Under the pieces are notes generated by a model, which saw nothing but the letters and a program-made list of their open reading frames with translations, searched no databases and was not told the DNA's origin. This document shows positions 26,188 through 34,963 of a stretch of DNA of 64,000 nt, one piece after another (within the stretch, counting starts at the first letter, position 1; each line of letters opens with the position of its first letter). The stretch is from contig NZ_CACXXB010000008.1 in the NCBI RefSeq assembly GCF_902771435.1, positions 1 to 64,000 of the forward strand, written 5' to 3'. A program made the translations under genes and the position numbers. This stretch comes from an uncultured Methanobrevibacter sp. (lineage in GTDB: Archaea; Methanobacteriota; Methanobacteria; Methanobacteriales; Methanobacteriaceae).

Positions 26188-27795
26188 TTAGGCTCTGGAC
26201 GGGAGCTTTTTGATGGTTTCGTGCACTCTTTTACAATTGTTTTTATCGGTGTAGAGATAGAATTCATTGACACGTTTGATGTATTCATCTTTCATTTTAC
26301 AGTCATTTTTCATATAATCCTCTATTAAATCAATAAGTTCATCTTCACTTCTAGAGACTTCTCCAAAACCCATGGTTTCATAATTGAAATATGCGTTTTC
26401 AACATCAAAGTGATAATCGTTGCTGTATTGGTAATATATAACCGGTTTTTTAAGATATGCAAAATCAAAAACAACTGATGAGAAGTCGGTGATTAATAAT
26501 GATCCGTTATTGAATAGCTGCTGGTACTTTGTTTCCTGCGGTTCGATTCGGATATAATCATTTATTTCAAACAGGTCAATAAATTTATAGATGTGATAAT
26601 GTGGCCTGAATATTATTTCATAATCATTTTCCTTAGCTATCTTAACCAGTTTTTCGTTATTTAGAAGAGAATTAAATCTTTTGAATAATTCACTTTGAAC
26701 AATCTCTTCAGATGGTTTGTCTTTCAGATAGTTTCTCCAGGAAGGCATTATTAATATCTGCTTTTTATTTTTTTCATTTTTCAGACTGTCGAATCTAGGC
26801 ATCCCTGTTAATTTAATGACATTTTCATCGTAATTGTATTTATGTTGAAAAACCGATTCATATTCTTTCTTTGCACTTGTTACAAACATGGATAAATTCA
26901 TCTCTGACTTATTTAACCAAGGTGAAATGTCATCCTTGATAATCCCATGCTGCAGGAATGTGGTGCTTGATTTTAAAATGCCTGCATAATATGGAAAACT
27001 GTTCCAAAATGGGTAGATGACTGAATTTTCCGGATGGGATGAGATGATATTTTCTGCAAACAATGTCAAATACCTGTGCTTTAATGATTGGAATGCTATT
27101 ACATTTCCGATTTTTTTCATTTCAGGATAGTCTGGACTGTCCTGGTTTATGATAAAATATTTTTTGATTTCGGGGTCCTTGTTGACTGCATATTTGAATA
27201 AATGCATTCCATTGTCATCGGCTATGTTTGGCCGGTCCATATAAAACCAGATTTTTTTGTTTTTTAGGAAGGGATATCCTAAAAGGTAAGCAATTCTAAA
27301 AGGGATTACTATAATTGTTTGTCTGTTTTTTCCTTTTAGCATATTAAAAATAGCTTTGGCTTCCTGTTTGAGCCACTTCAAGGTTGTTTTCTTTTGGATG
27401 GTTATGGTATTGCCCTGTAAAATGCTTATATATTTTTTGGTCATTGAATATCCAACAACTCTTGAAAAATTGCAATGTTTTGAAAAGGCAATATCCAATT
27501 TTTCTGAATTTTCGCTTTCAAATTCGATATCATATGTTTCATTTTCAGATATTGGAAATTTGAATTCAAAATAGTGGCTGGTAATATTGTTTTCTTTCAA
27601 ATAATCTTTTTCATGAAAATATAATTTGTTTACGTTAATTTTAGCATGGTTTATTTTAACCTCAATGTCTTCATCGCCATTTCTGGTCTTTATGCTTCCT
27701 AAAACGTAAAGCTCATCATTAATGATTTCAAAAATGTCAATGAAAAACTTATTAGATAATTCTTTTATATTGATTTTTTCAGAAGAATCATCCAT
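26188..27795 (-). CDS. CDP-glycerol glycerophosphotransferase family protein (TagB/TagF-like)
   Basis: A 535-residue peripheral membrane glycosyltransferase-like enzyme that transfers glycerol phosphate, or a related polyol phosphate, from CDP-glycerol to a growing polymer. The catalytic half starts near 165; the essential histidines are seen in 'FLQHGIIKDD' (about 282) and 'FRPHYH' (about 396), and the CDP-binding 'ITDFSSVVFDFA' near 435. The first 150 residues are an extra, beta-rich domain. It is last in a run with TagG/TagH-like exporter genes, which argues for a teichoic-acid-like surface polymer. The exact substrate is not shown. Ten bases separate it from the gene upstream. Confidence 0.88.
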   Translation of the reverse strand: MDDSSEKINIKELSNKFFIDIFEIINDELYVLGSIKTRNGDEDIEVKINHAKINVNKLYFHEKDYLKENNITSHYFEFKFPISENETYDIEFESENSEKLDIAFSKHCNFSRVVGYSMTKKYISILQGNTITIQKKTTLKWLKQEAKAIFNMLKGKNRQTIIVIPFRIAYLLGYPFLKNKKIWFYMDRPNIADDNGMHLFKYAVNKDPEIKKYFIINQDSPDYPEMKKIGNVIAFQSLKHRYLTLFAENIISSHPENSVIYPFWNSFPYYAGILKSSTTFLQHGIIKDDISPWLNKSEMNLSMFVTSAKKEYESVFQHKYNYDENVIKLTGMPRFDSLKNEKNKKQILIMPSWRNYLKDKPSEEIVQSELFKRFNSLLNNEKLVKIAKENDYEIIFRPHYHIYKFIDLFEINDYIRIEPQETKYQQLFNNGSLLITDFSSVVFDFAYLKKPVIYYQYSNDYHFDVENAYFNYETMGFGEVSRSEDELIDLIEDYMKNDCKMKDEYIKRVNEFYLYTDKNNCKRVHETIKKLPSRA

Positions 27796-27805
27796 TAAAC
27801 CACCA

Positions 27806-28324
27806 TTATTTTTCTTTTATTTTATAATCGAGTCTTATTGTATCAATTACGTATGCCAAATCTTCTGATTGGGAAGTATCATTATTGTAATTGTACGTGG
27901 TAATAATAAACGTTTTATTTAATTTATTGATGAAATTCATTGTATAATTTACAGGAGTGTCTGAAGTCACATTCTGATAACTAATTGTATATGTGGTAAT
28001 ATTGGATATTTTTTGTGTATGATTTTTTACATCTTTCACACAGTCATCTGAGTCTAGTTCTTTCAACTTACTCTTCATTAGCATATTTGCTCTGTTTTTC
28101 TGTTTGATCAATTCTATTTTAATTCTTTCGTCAGTATTTCTGTTCATCAGTTCAACAGATGTTTGGGTTTTTTCCCCTATTTTAAAGTCGGTTGGTAAAG
28201 TTATAATTACATTATCAATTGTATCAATTGCCTTTCCCAATCTCATGGAGTCATTAACGATGAAATATAATGAACTAACTCCTACAATCAATATTATGAT
28301 AATTATTATCCATCTTTTATCCAT
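27806..28324 (-). CDS. Small membrane-anchored exported protein
   Basis: A 172-residue protein with one N-terminal hydrophobic segment (about 5-23, Ile-rich) and an outward-facing remainder with several Asn-X-Ser/Thr sites. The form (anchor, then a single compact domain ending in strands such as 'DLAYVIDTIRLDYK') resembles the small exported protein at 707-1294, but the sequences are not clearly alike. Not recognised. It lies between the TagH-like ATPase and the glycerophosphotransferase in the same run, which suggests a part in the surface polymer pathway (inference only). Confidence 0.7.
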   Translation of the reverse strand: MDKRWIIIIIILIVGVSSLYFIVNDSMRLGKAIDTIDNVIITLPTDFKIGEKTQTSVELMNRNTDERIKIELIKQKNRANMLMKSKLKELDSDDCVKDVKNHTQKISNITTYTISYQNVTSDTPVNYTMNFINKLNKTFIITTYNYNNDTSQSEDLAYVIDTIRLDYKIKEK

Positions 28325-28356
28325 TTTATAACCTGCAATTAGTATTTATCTTAAGA

Positions 28357-29364
28357 TTAATTCTTTTCTTCATCAGTTTTGCCTTTGGTTTTTTCTTCTG
28401 ATTTTTTGTTGTCCTCAGATTGTTTATCTTCTGATTTTTTATCAGTTTTTTCTTCTGATTTTTTGTTGTCGTCAGATTTGTCTTTTGATTTTTTATCATC
28501 AGACTTTTTGTCATCATCTGATTTTTTATCCTTAGACTTTTTCTTCTTAGATTTCTTCTTATCATTATTAGCATTTTTCTTATATGCTTTGACTACTTTT
28601 TTAGTTTCGCCTTCCATTAATAATTTTCCGTCTTCAATCCAAATGCATCTATCACAGATTTCTTTGATTTGCTTTAATGAATGGGTAACTAACAGTACGC
28701 TCACTCCCTCTTCCATCATTGATTTAATTTTTTCATTACTCTTTTTCTTGAATTTAATGTCTCCAACACCAAGAATTTCATCAATGATGAGTATGTCAGG
28801 TTTGATTGTGGTAGCTATTGAAAAGCCCAATTTTGATTTCATACCTGAGGAGTAGTTTTTAACAGGGTAATTAATGGATTCTCCAAGCTCAGAAAATTCG
28901 ACGATTTCATCAAAGTGTTCGTCAATGTAATCTTCGGTCATGCTTAGAAAAGCTCCATTAAGATAAATGTTATTTTTTCCACTATAATTTTTATCAAAAC
29001 CGGCAGATAATGCAAGCAATGGTGCGATTTTGCCGTTTATTTTTATTTCTCCTTCTGTCGGTTCGTAAATGCCTGAAATAATTTTCAATAAGGTACTTTT
29101 TCCTGCACCGTTAAATCCTAAAACGCCTAACCTTTCGCCTTTATACACTTTAAATGATATGTCATCCAATATTCTGACTTTTTTAGGAGGAACCTTATTT
29201 CTTTTAAGAGTTCTGATAATGTATTCTTTTAAAGTATCGATTTTATCCTTTGAAACCTTAAATTCCATGGTCAGATGTTCTACACTGATAGCAATTTCTC
29301 TACCATCTTCATCTTCCATATAATTTCTGTTTTTTGAATTGTTTTTATTTTTAAATAAGTTCAT
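28357..29364 (-). CDS. ABC transporter ATP-binding protein, polysaccharide/teichoic acid export (TagH-like)
   Basis: ATPase subunit of an exporter for a lipid-linked surface polymer. 335 residues; Walker A 'GFNGAGKST' near 88, signature 'NYSSGMKSKLGFS' near 168, Walker B 'ILIIDEILGVGD' near 188 and H-loop 'LVTHS' near 222, in the ABC-2/TagH/RfbB pattern. After about residue 262 comes a 70-residue low-complexity tail of Lys, Ser, Asp and Glu in repeated KKSE/KSDD steps; this tail has no counterpart in ordinary ATPases of the family. It is paired with the permease gene directly upstream (13 bases apart). Confidence 0.93.
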   Translation of the reverse strand: MNLFKNKNNSKNRNYMEDEDGREIAISVEHLTMEFKVSKDKIDTLKEYIIRTLKRNKVPPKKVRILDDISFKVYKGERLGVLGFNGAGKSTLLKIISGIYEPTEGEIKINGKIAPLLALSAGFDKNYSGKNNIYLNGAFLSMTEDYIDEHFDEIVEFSELGESINYPVKNYSSGMKSKLGFSIATTIKPDILIIDEILGVGDIKFKKKSNEKIKSMMEEGVSVLLVTHSLKQIKEICDRCIWIEDGKLLMEGETKKVVKAYKKNANNDKKKSKKKKSKDKKSDDDKKSDDKKSKDKSDDNKKSEEKTDKKSEDKQSEDNKKSEEKTKGKTDEEKN

Positions 29365-29377
29365 GATAAAACCTTAA

Positions 29378-30142
29378 CTATAATTCTAATGATAATTTCT
29401 TCTCGTACATTCTAAATAGAATAATTCCGATAATCAGCACTGTAACTGCAAACACTCCCAGATATGCAAGTGAAAGGAAATCAGGAACGACTCCGTAAAC
29501 GCATTCCCTGAATGTTGAAATTGCAGTATAAACAGGATTTAATGTAAATAATATCTGCACTCTTACAGGCACAACTTCAATCGGATAGAACAATGCTGAA
29601 GCATACATCAGTATGAGTGTAAACACGTTGTAGAGATATCCGATATCTGAAAAGTATGTGTTGCACACTGCCAATATTAATCCCAGACCAAATACCAGCA
29701 TAAACAACAATCCAATAGGTATTAATGATAAGATCAGTGTTGGGTGGAATTCGGCACCAGTAACTATCATAACTCCAAATAGGATTGCAAATGAAATTAA
29801 AAAGTTGACAAATTCATAACATACTGCACTAACTGCAAACATATATTTCGGCACATAAATCTTTTTCAGGATTCCTGAATTCTTCTTAATGGAATTCATA
29901 GCTCCTTTTGATCCGGAACTAAAGAAATCATATAATAATCTTCCGGATAGGAAGTATACCGGATAATTGTCAATGTTTCTTCCGAACAGCATTGAAAATA
30001 TCGCAGTAAAAACAATCATGATTAAAAGAGGATTGAAGAAACTCCACAAAATACCAAGTACAGAATCCTTGTATTTTGAGGTTAAATTCTTTTTAACCAG
30101 TTGTTTTAGTAAAAATTTTTTCTCCGCAAAAGTGTCGAACAT
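29378..30142 (-). CDS. ABC-2 type permease, polysaccharide/teichoic acid export (TagG-like)
   Basis: Membrane subunit of the exporter whose ATPase is encoded next. 254 residues with about six membrane segments and the family signatures 'KYKDSVLGILWSFFNPLL' in the cytoplasmic N-terminal part (about 23-40) and 'LNPVYTAISTFRE' near the C-terminus (about 212). It would move a lipid-linked polymer to the outer face of the membrane. In run with hisE upstream (26 bases). Confidence 0.92.
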   Translation of the reverse strand: MFDTFAEKKFLLKQLVKKNLTSKYKDSVLGILWSFFNPLLIMIVFTAIFSMLFGRNIDNYPVYFLSGRLLYDFFSSGSKGAMNSIKKNSGILKKIYVPKYMFAVSAVCYEFVNFLISFAILFGVMIVTGAEFHPTLILSLIPIGLLFMLVFGLGLILAVCNTYFSDIGYLYNVFTLILMYASALFYPIEVVPVRVQILFTLNPVYTAISTFRECVYGVVPDFLSLAYLGVFAVTVLIIGIILFRMYEKKLSLEL

Positions 30143-30168
30143 AATGAACCACTAAATCTTTATTTTAT

Positions 30169-30459
30169 TTATTTCCTTCTTCTTTCGAACTCATCAAAAA
30201 CTTCATCAAGCTCTACACCTTTGTAGGCCAATAGTAATAATGTATGAAAAATCAAGTCAACAGATTCATATACTAAATTTTCGTCATTTTTGGAGGCTAT
30301 TAGAACTTCTCCAGCTTCTTCAGCAATTTTTTCAAGAATTTTGTCTTCAGCTTTTTTATCGCTGTCTTTCATGATGTTTGATGTATAGGAATCAATAGGA
30401 TTATCGCGTCTGGATTCCAGGACCTCATAAACCTCTCTGATAATCTTGTCATCTGCCAT
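30169..30459 (-). CDS. hisE: Phosphoribosyl-ATP pyrophosphatase
   Basis: Second step of histidine biosynthesis: hydrolyses phosphoribosyl-ATP to phosphoribosyl-AMP. 96 residues, the normal length for a free-standing HisE. The MazG-like metal-binding helix is clear in '[14 protein letters not shown]' (about 45-58) and '[13 protein letters not shown]' (about 66-78). Its ATG shares its A with the stop codon of the CBS/ParB gene (TAATG at 30457-30461), so the two are translationally coupled. No other his gene is nearby. Confidence 0.95.
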   Translation of the reverse strand: MADDKIIREVYEVLESRRDNPIDSYTSNIMKDSDKKAEDKILEKIAEEAGEVLIASKNDENLVYESVDLIFHTLLLLAYKGVELDEVFDEFERRRK

Positions 30460-31265
30460 TAGTCATCACCTTTAGATTCCTGATCCTGCATGCTTTCAGT
30501 AATTGCAATTAATGGATGTTTATCGTCATCAATGATTTCAATATCATCAAAAGTTCTAATTCCAGCCTTATCAGCGGTTTTTTCCATTCCTAATTTGATG
30601 TCCTGACCTAAATCAATAACATATGAGTCAACAGTTTCATATCCTCTTTGTGCTGAAGCTACTGCTCTGTGATGTCCGTCAACCAGAATCCATCTGTCTC
30701 CGGTTTTCACCACGATGGCAGGTTCGGCCAATCCTTTCTCAAGCTCGTATGCTCTGCCTTCAAGTTCGTCAGCATAGACTCTGTCCTGTGTAGGTCTCAA
30801 TTTGTTGGTTTCAACACGCATATGTCTTAAGGTAGTGTGAATTCCGTATAACTGTTCCATTGTTTTTTTGAAGTATTCTACTTTATTCGGAGTTGATCTT
30901 TCAATATGGGACCTCACCATATCAGTGTTTGTGATAATTCCAACAAGCGCTCCGTTTTCATCAACAACAGGCATTCTGGATATTCCACGTCTAAACATCA
31001 CTCTGGATGCATCGTTAATTGATAAGTCTTGATTGGCTACAACCAATTTTTTTGTCATTATTCCTTCAACAAATTCGCAATGTTTCTTAGCGACAAGGTC
31101 AAAAGCGGTTACCATTCCAACTAGCTTGTTATCTTTAACTACAGGATAACTGTTGTGGTGGCTTTTTCTCATTAAATTGATGACTTCCTCTGTTTTGGTC
31201 TCTGGTGAAACACTAATAACATTTTTTGTCATGTAATCTTTAACAAAGGATTTATTTCTTCCCAT
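30459..31265 (-). CDS. CBS-pair protein fused to a ParB/sulfiredoxin-like domain
   Basis: A 268-residue soluble protein. Two CBS motifs (about 8-60 and 68-120; '[16 protein letters not shown]', '[17 protein letters not shown]') form a nucleotide-binding Bateman module. The second half has a ParB/Srx-like fold with '[19 protein letters not shown]' near 198-216, the G-H-H-R motif typical of that group. Such fusions occur in methanogens; function unknown, perhaps AMP/ATP sensing coupled to nucleotide or DNA binding. It sits between gatB (8 bases away) and hisE (1-base overlap). Confidence 0.85.
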   Translation of the reverse strand: MGRNKSFVKDYMTKNVISVSPETKTEEVINLMRKSHHNSYPVVKDNKLVGMVTAFDLVAKKHCEFVEGIMTKKLVVANQDLSINDASRVMFRRGISRMPVVDENGALVGIITNTDMVRSHIERSTPNKVEYFKKTMEQLYGIHTTLRHMRVETNKLRPTQDRVYADELEGRAYELEKGLAEPAIVVKTGDRWILVDGHHRAVASAQRGYETVDSYVIDLGQDIKLGMEKTADKAGIRTFDDIEIIDDDKHPLIAITESMQDQESKGDD

Positions 31266-31273
31266 GGTTTCAC

Positions 31274-32620
31274 CTATTCAATGCTTTCTTTTAAGAGTTT
31301 AACAGTTTCACCAGGGTCTGCTTTTCCACGGGTTATTCTCATTACTTGTCCTACTAAGAAATTAAGGGAAGCTTTTTGTCCAGCTAAATAATCGTCAACA
31401 GCTTTAGGATTTTCTTCAATTGCTTGTTTTACTGCAGCTTTAACTTCATCATCTTTTACAACACCAAGCAATCCTAATTCTTCAGCGATAGCTTTAGGTG
31501 ATTTTTCATTGTTTGGCATTTGTTCAACGATTCTTTGACCTGCTTTAACAGTAATTTCTTTGGATTGGAGCATGTTTAATAATTCAACAATGCTTTTTGG
31601 TGAAATTCCGCTATCTGCATAATCTAATTTATTGTATGTTAAGACTCTTTTGAGTTCGTCTCTCATCCATTGTGCAGCGTATTTTGGGTCAACTTCTTTT
31701 ACAACTTCTTCATAAGCGACAGCCAAATCAATTTCTGAAGTTAATACTTTAGCGGTTTCATCGTCAAGTCCATAATCTTCTATAAATCTTTTTACTTTAT
31801 TGTGTGGCGCTTCAGGCATTACATTTAAAACCTTTTCAATAGTTTCATCAGCGATTTGCATAGGTGGCAAATCAGGGTCGGTTATGAATCTGTAATCGTC
31901 AGCATCTTCTTTCAATCTCATAGGTTTGGTTGAACCGCCTTTAAATGCACGAGTTTCTTGTACAACAGTTCCTCCCCTTTCCACAAGTTTGGATTGTCTG
32001 AAGAGTTCATATTTTAAAGCTTTATATGCATTGGTAATGGAGTTGATGTTTTTCATTTCCACTCTGTTTCCACCATTGATGGAAATGTTTACGTCTGCTC
32101 TCATTGTACCTTCACCACGTGCTGCACCACTGTACTGTAAAACACGAATCAATTCTTTTAAGAAAGTTCTTGCTTCTTTTGGGGATTTTATATCAGGTTC
32201 TGTAACAATTTCCACTAAAGGAATTCCGGAACGGTTGAAGTTTACAATACCTTGGTTTGGTTTGTATTGGCCAGGGTCTTCTTCAACGTGTATTTCTCTT
32301 ATTCTAATTCCGTTTAATTCTCCATTTATTCCAATAGGTACTGAAGTTCTTTGATAACCTGATGGCAAATCAGGATAATCGTAATGTTTTCTCATAAAGT
32401 AAGTAACGTCTTGATCTATATCACAGTTGAGCATTAAAGCAATCATTAAAGCATTTTCCAATGCTTGCTCGTTGGTTGGGTGTGGTTTTGCACCTGGTTG
32501 GTTTAAGCAAACCGGACAGATATTTGAGTTTGCAGGTGCATCCTGATAGTTTGTAGGACAATCACAGAATAATTTTGATTTTGTTTCTAGTTGTACGTGG
32601 ATTTCAAGTCCACACATCAT
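31274..32620 (-). CDS. gatB: Asp-tRNA(Asn)/Glu-tRNA(Gln) amidotransferase subunit B
   Basis: Part of the GatCAB enzyme that amidates misacylated Asp-tRNA(Asn) (and in some organisms Glu-tRNA(Gln)). 448 residues; cradle domain with 'CGLEIHVQLETKSKLFCDC' at the N-terminus, CxC...CxxC zinc site ('CDC', 'CPVC'), 'HYDYPDLPSGYQ' near 93-104 and the helical GatB/YqeY tail (about 310-448). In Methanobacteriales Gln-tRNA is mostly formed by GatDE, so GatB here likely serves Asn. GGAGG lies 18 bases before the ATG, farther than usual; the in-frame codon at ideal spacing is ATT, so the true start may be some residues upstream. First gene of a seven-gene minus-strand run. Confidence 0.95.
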   Translation of the reverse strand: MMCGLEIHVQLETKSKLFCDCPTNYQDAPANSNICPVCLNQPGAKPHPTNEQALENALMIALMLNCDIDQDVTYFMRKHYDYPDLPSGYQRTSVPIGINGELNGIRIREIHVEEDPGQYKPNQGIVNFNRSGIPLVEIVTEPDIKSPKEARTFLKELIRVLQYSGAARGEGTMRADVNISINGGNRVEMKNINSITNAYKALKYELFRQSKLVERGGTVVQETRAFKGGSTKPMRLKEDADDYRFITDPDLPPMQIADETIEKVLNVMPEAPHNKVKRFIEDYGLDDETAKVLTSEIDLAVAYEEVVKEVDPKYAAQWMRDELKRVLTYNKLDYADSGISPKSIVELLNMLQSKEITVKAGQRIVEQMPNNEKSPKAIAEELGLLGVVKDDEVKAAVKQAIEENPKAVDDYLAGQKASLNFLVGQVMRITRGKADPGETVKLLKESIE

Positions 32621-32731
32621 ATCGACATCGCTAATAATAATTCCTCCAAATCGCTAATTTTTATATTATAATAGTATTTGTTTAATGGGATTTATAAAGA
32701 TTTTTGAAATTGGGGGTTTTTTGCAAAAAAA

Positions 32732-33712
32732 TTAGTATTTATTTTTTAATGATTCCTTTACATATCTTTTAATAAACTTGTTCAGTTCAGGTGAAATTTC
32801 ACTTTCCTGCGGCCCTAACATGTTTTTGTCAGTGAATGTTCCTTTTAGTTCACGTCCTGCCCATTTGACTTCTTCTTCAACTCTTTTTCCATATTTGGTT
32901 CCAAACATTTTAAAAAGAGGGAATTTTGTAATTCCGTTGGCTCCGCTTAAAATCAATATTCCTATATTTGCAAGATTATCAATCCAAGTTCCGCAGATAA
33001 TTTCAATTTCCGGAAAAGTCAATCTTACTCTGGCTACGACTTGAGCATAATAAAGTGAAGCCGGCTGTGAAGAGTTTGCATAAATTGTTTCTTTGTGGGG
33101 ATTTAATGAATAGAAAATGACTCTGTCAATTTCATGGTCTTTGATGTAATCTATGATATAGTCGGTATCTTCCAAGGTTTCTCCAAGACCTAAAATTATT
33201 GTTATCGCTTTTTTGTATCCAAGATCTCCTGCAACATCCAGCATGTTGCTTATGTCACTTAATTTTTTGGATGGACAAACCCTATTGTGGATTTCAGGAT
33301 TTGCAACTTCAACGGCACCGGTGATTCCTTTTATTTCAGAACCGTATTCTCCTAATTCATCGGTAATTCCAGTATTTAACCAAACTCCATCACCGGTAAT
33401 GTCCTTTATTGTTGTGGCTATTGTCTTAATTTCCTGTGTTGTGAATGACTCGTATCCTCCGGATAGGAATTCGATATTCCAGTCAAGACGTTTGCACATT
33501 TCAGCTTCTGCATAAATGTTGCTGATGTTTCGTCTAGCCTTTTTAGGATCTTTGATTTTATCTTTTTGAGTGGACATATAACAAAATGCACAGTCTCCCT
33601 TATCGCACCACCATGATAGAAACATGGCCCTTTCAAGGGTAATTAAATTTCCATGGTTTTTTAGAGTAACGTCATTAGCTTTTTTAATAAGGTCAAATAT
33701 GTTGGAATCCAT
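32732..33712 (-). CDS. Radical SAM protein (BioB/HcgA-like)
   Basis: A 326-residue radical SAM enzyme of unassigned reaction. The [4Fe-4S]-binding cysteines are in 'WWCDKGDCAFC' (about 30-40), spacing CX4CX2C rather than the usual CX3CX2C. Further conserved parts are 'FLSGGYESF', 'EVANPEIHNRVCPSKKLSD', 'ITIILGLGETLEDT', 'FYSLNPHKET' and 'GANGITKFPLFKMFGTKYG', in the order of BioB/HydE/HcgA-type TIM barrels. It could act in cofactor biosynthesis. No partner genes are nearby. The start at 33712 gives a complete barrel. Confidence 0.8.
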   Translation of the reverse strand: MDSNIFDLIKKANDVTLKNHGNLITLERAMFLSWWCDKGDCAFCYMSTQKDKIKDPKKARRNISNIYAEAEMCKRLDWNIEFLSGGYESFTTQEIKTIATTIKDITGDGVWLNTGITDELGEYGSEIKGITGAVEVANPEIHNRVCPSKKLSDISNMLDVAGDLGYKKAITIILGLGETLEDTDYIIDYIKDHEIDRVIFYSLNPHKETIYANSSQPASLYYAQVVARVRLTFPEIEIICGTWIDNLANIGILILSGANGITKFPLFKMFGTKYGKRVEEEVKWAGRELKGTFTDKNMLGPQESEISPELNKFIKRYVKESLKNKY

Positions 33713-33811
33713 GGTTGTATATAAGTTTCTTAAAGTTTATATATTAGTTCGTCTAATTTAATTTATAGCATTTATTCATTTTTTTGGATAAATTTACTAA
33801 AAACCAAAAGC

Positions 33812-33819
33812 TTTATATA
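33812..33819 (+). promoter_or_regulatory. TATA box of the tRNA cluster
   Basis: TTTATATA within GCTTTATATACTAT. The same arrangement with a downstream TATTACTG is seen before tRNA-Trp (34921), showing a shared strong promoter type. The transcript would start near 33842. Confidence 0.7.
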
Positions 33820-33907
33820 CTATCAAAATAATAATTATTATTACTGTTTAAAGTCTTTTGATTTTTAAACATGGGTTTTATTTGGTTAAGTTAGATGGGT
33901 GTCTCAT

Positions 33908-33977
<70 letters not shown>

Positions 33978-34034
33978 AGGTAGAGCGTCCGGCTCATAAC
34001 CGGAAGGTCATGGGTTCGAAGCCCATTGGGCCCA
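33978..34034 (+). tRNA. tRNA-Met (CAT), 5' end lost
   Basis: Begins in the D-loop (AGGTAGAGCG) and continues with anticodon arm CCGG-CTCATAA-CCGG, T-arm (ATGGG-TTCGAAG-CCCAT) and 3' acceptor TGGGCCC-A. The 5' acceptor strand and first D-stem strand, expected as GGGCCC(A/G)TAGCTC, are absent; no copy lies just upstream. The anticodon-stem sequence fits elongator tRNA-Met; tRNA-Ile2 is less likely. Confidence 0.75.
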
Positions 34035-34061
34035 TGTTAATTAATTTATTTGTATATGTAT

Positions 34062-34139
<78 letters not shown>

Positions 34140-34194
34140 TAAAAATTTGTTAAGATTTTTCATGGTTTCTATGTATCCTTTGTTTTTTTCATAA

Positions 34195-34277
34195 GCGGGG
34201 GTGCCCGAGAGGCCAAAGGGGACAGGCTTAGGACCTGTTGACGCAGGTCTTCCAGGGTTCGAATCCCTGCTCCCGCA
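34195..34277 (+). tRNA. tRNA-Leu (TAG)
   Basis: Type II tRNA with long variable arm: acceptor GCGGGGG/CTCCCGC, anticodon stem ACAGG/CCTGT with loop CTTAGGA (anticodon TAG), T-loop TTCGAAT, discriminator A. Confidence 0.95.
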
Positions 34278-34308
34278 TTTTAACATATTTTTAGTTATTT
34301 GTATTTCT

Positions 34309-34385
<77 letters not shown>

Positions 34386-34500
34386 TTATAAAACTGTTTT
34401 TTTAAAATATTACTCATCAAATGCTCTTGCTTGTTTTTTATATACTATTAAATAAAAATTATTAATTGTAAAAAAATTTTTTTAGATATCGAGTGTTATT

Positions 34501-34911
34501 ATGGCTAAGAAAGGATCTGCTGAAGAAAGGGATTTGGTACATAAACTTTGGGAAAGGAATTTTGCGGCAATGAGGGCTCCAGCTTCAGGTGGCGCTACTA
34601 AAAATCCACTTCCTGATGTTGTGGCTGGAAACGGCAAGTTATATTTGGCTATTGAAGTTAAAACAACCACTAAAGATAAGGTTTATATCGAGGAGCCTCA
34701 AATTTCAGCATTGTGTGAATTTTCTAAAATATTTGGAGCCAAGCCTTATATTGGAGTTAGGTTTAAATACACTAAATGGCTTTTTTTAGAACCTGAAAAT
34801 ACTCCTAGAACAAGAAACGGCAATTATAAAGTTGAAAAGGATTATGCACTTGAAAAGGGTTTGGAAATTGATGAAATAGCTGGTATTGACAGGCAAATGA
34901 AATTTGAATAA
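34501..34911 (+). CDS. hjc: Holliday junction resolvase Hjc
   Basis: Archaeal structure-specific endonuclease that cuts four-way DNA junctions during recombination. 136 residues, the usual length. The nuclease core shows 'GSAEERDLVHKLWERNF' (catalytic Glu), 'PASGGATKNPLPDVVAG' (Asp) and 'AIEVKTTTKDK' (E-x-K), the active-site triad of the family. A TATA box (TTTATATAC at 34437-34445) lies 56 bases upstream. Between two tRNA loci. Confidence 0.94.
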   Translation: MAKKGSAEERDLVHKLWERNFAAMRAPASGGATKNPLPDVVAGNGKLYLAIEVKTTTKDKVYIEEPQISALCEFSKIFGAKPYIGVRFKYTKWLFLEPENTPRTRNGNYKVEKDYALEKGLEIDEIAGIDRQMKFE

Positions 34912-34920
34912 ATGGTAATC

Positions 34921-34928
34921 TTTATATA
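34921..34928 (+). promoter_or_regulatory. TATA box of tRNA-Trp
   Basis: TTTATATA directly after hjc, in the context CTTTATATATTATTAAAATA...TATTACTG, which closely resembles the promoter of the tRNA cluster at 33812. Transcription expected near 34950. Confidence 0.65.
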
Positions 34929-34963
34929 TTATTAAAATATATTTATTACTGTATGTTATATGT

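Noticed and set aside
28326-28574. Basic minus-strand frame over the end of the TagH-like gene, and the plus-strand Ser/Phe-rich frame opposite
   Set aside because: Both are shadows of the Lys/Ser/Asp/Glu repeat tail.
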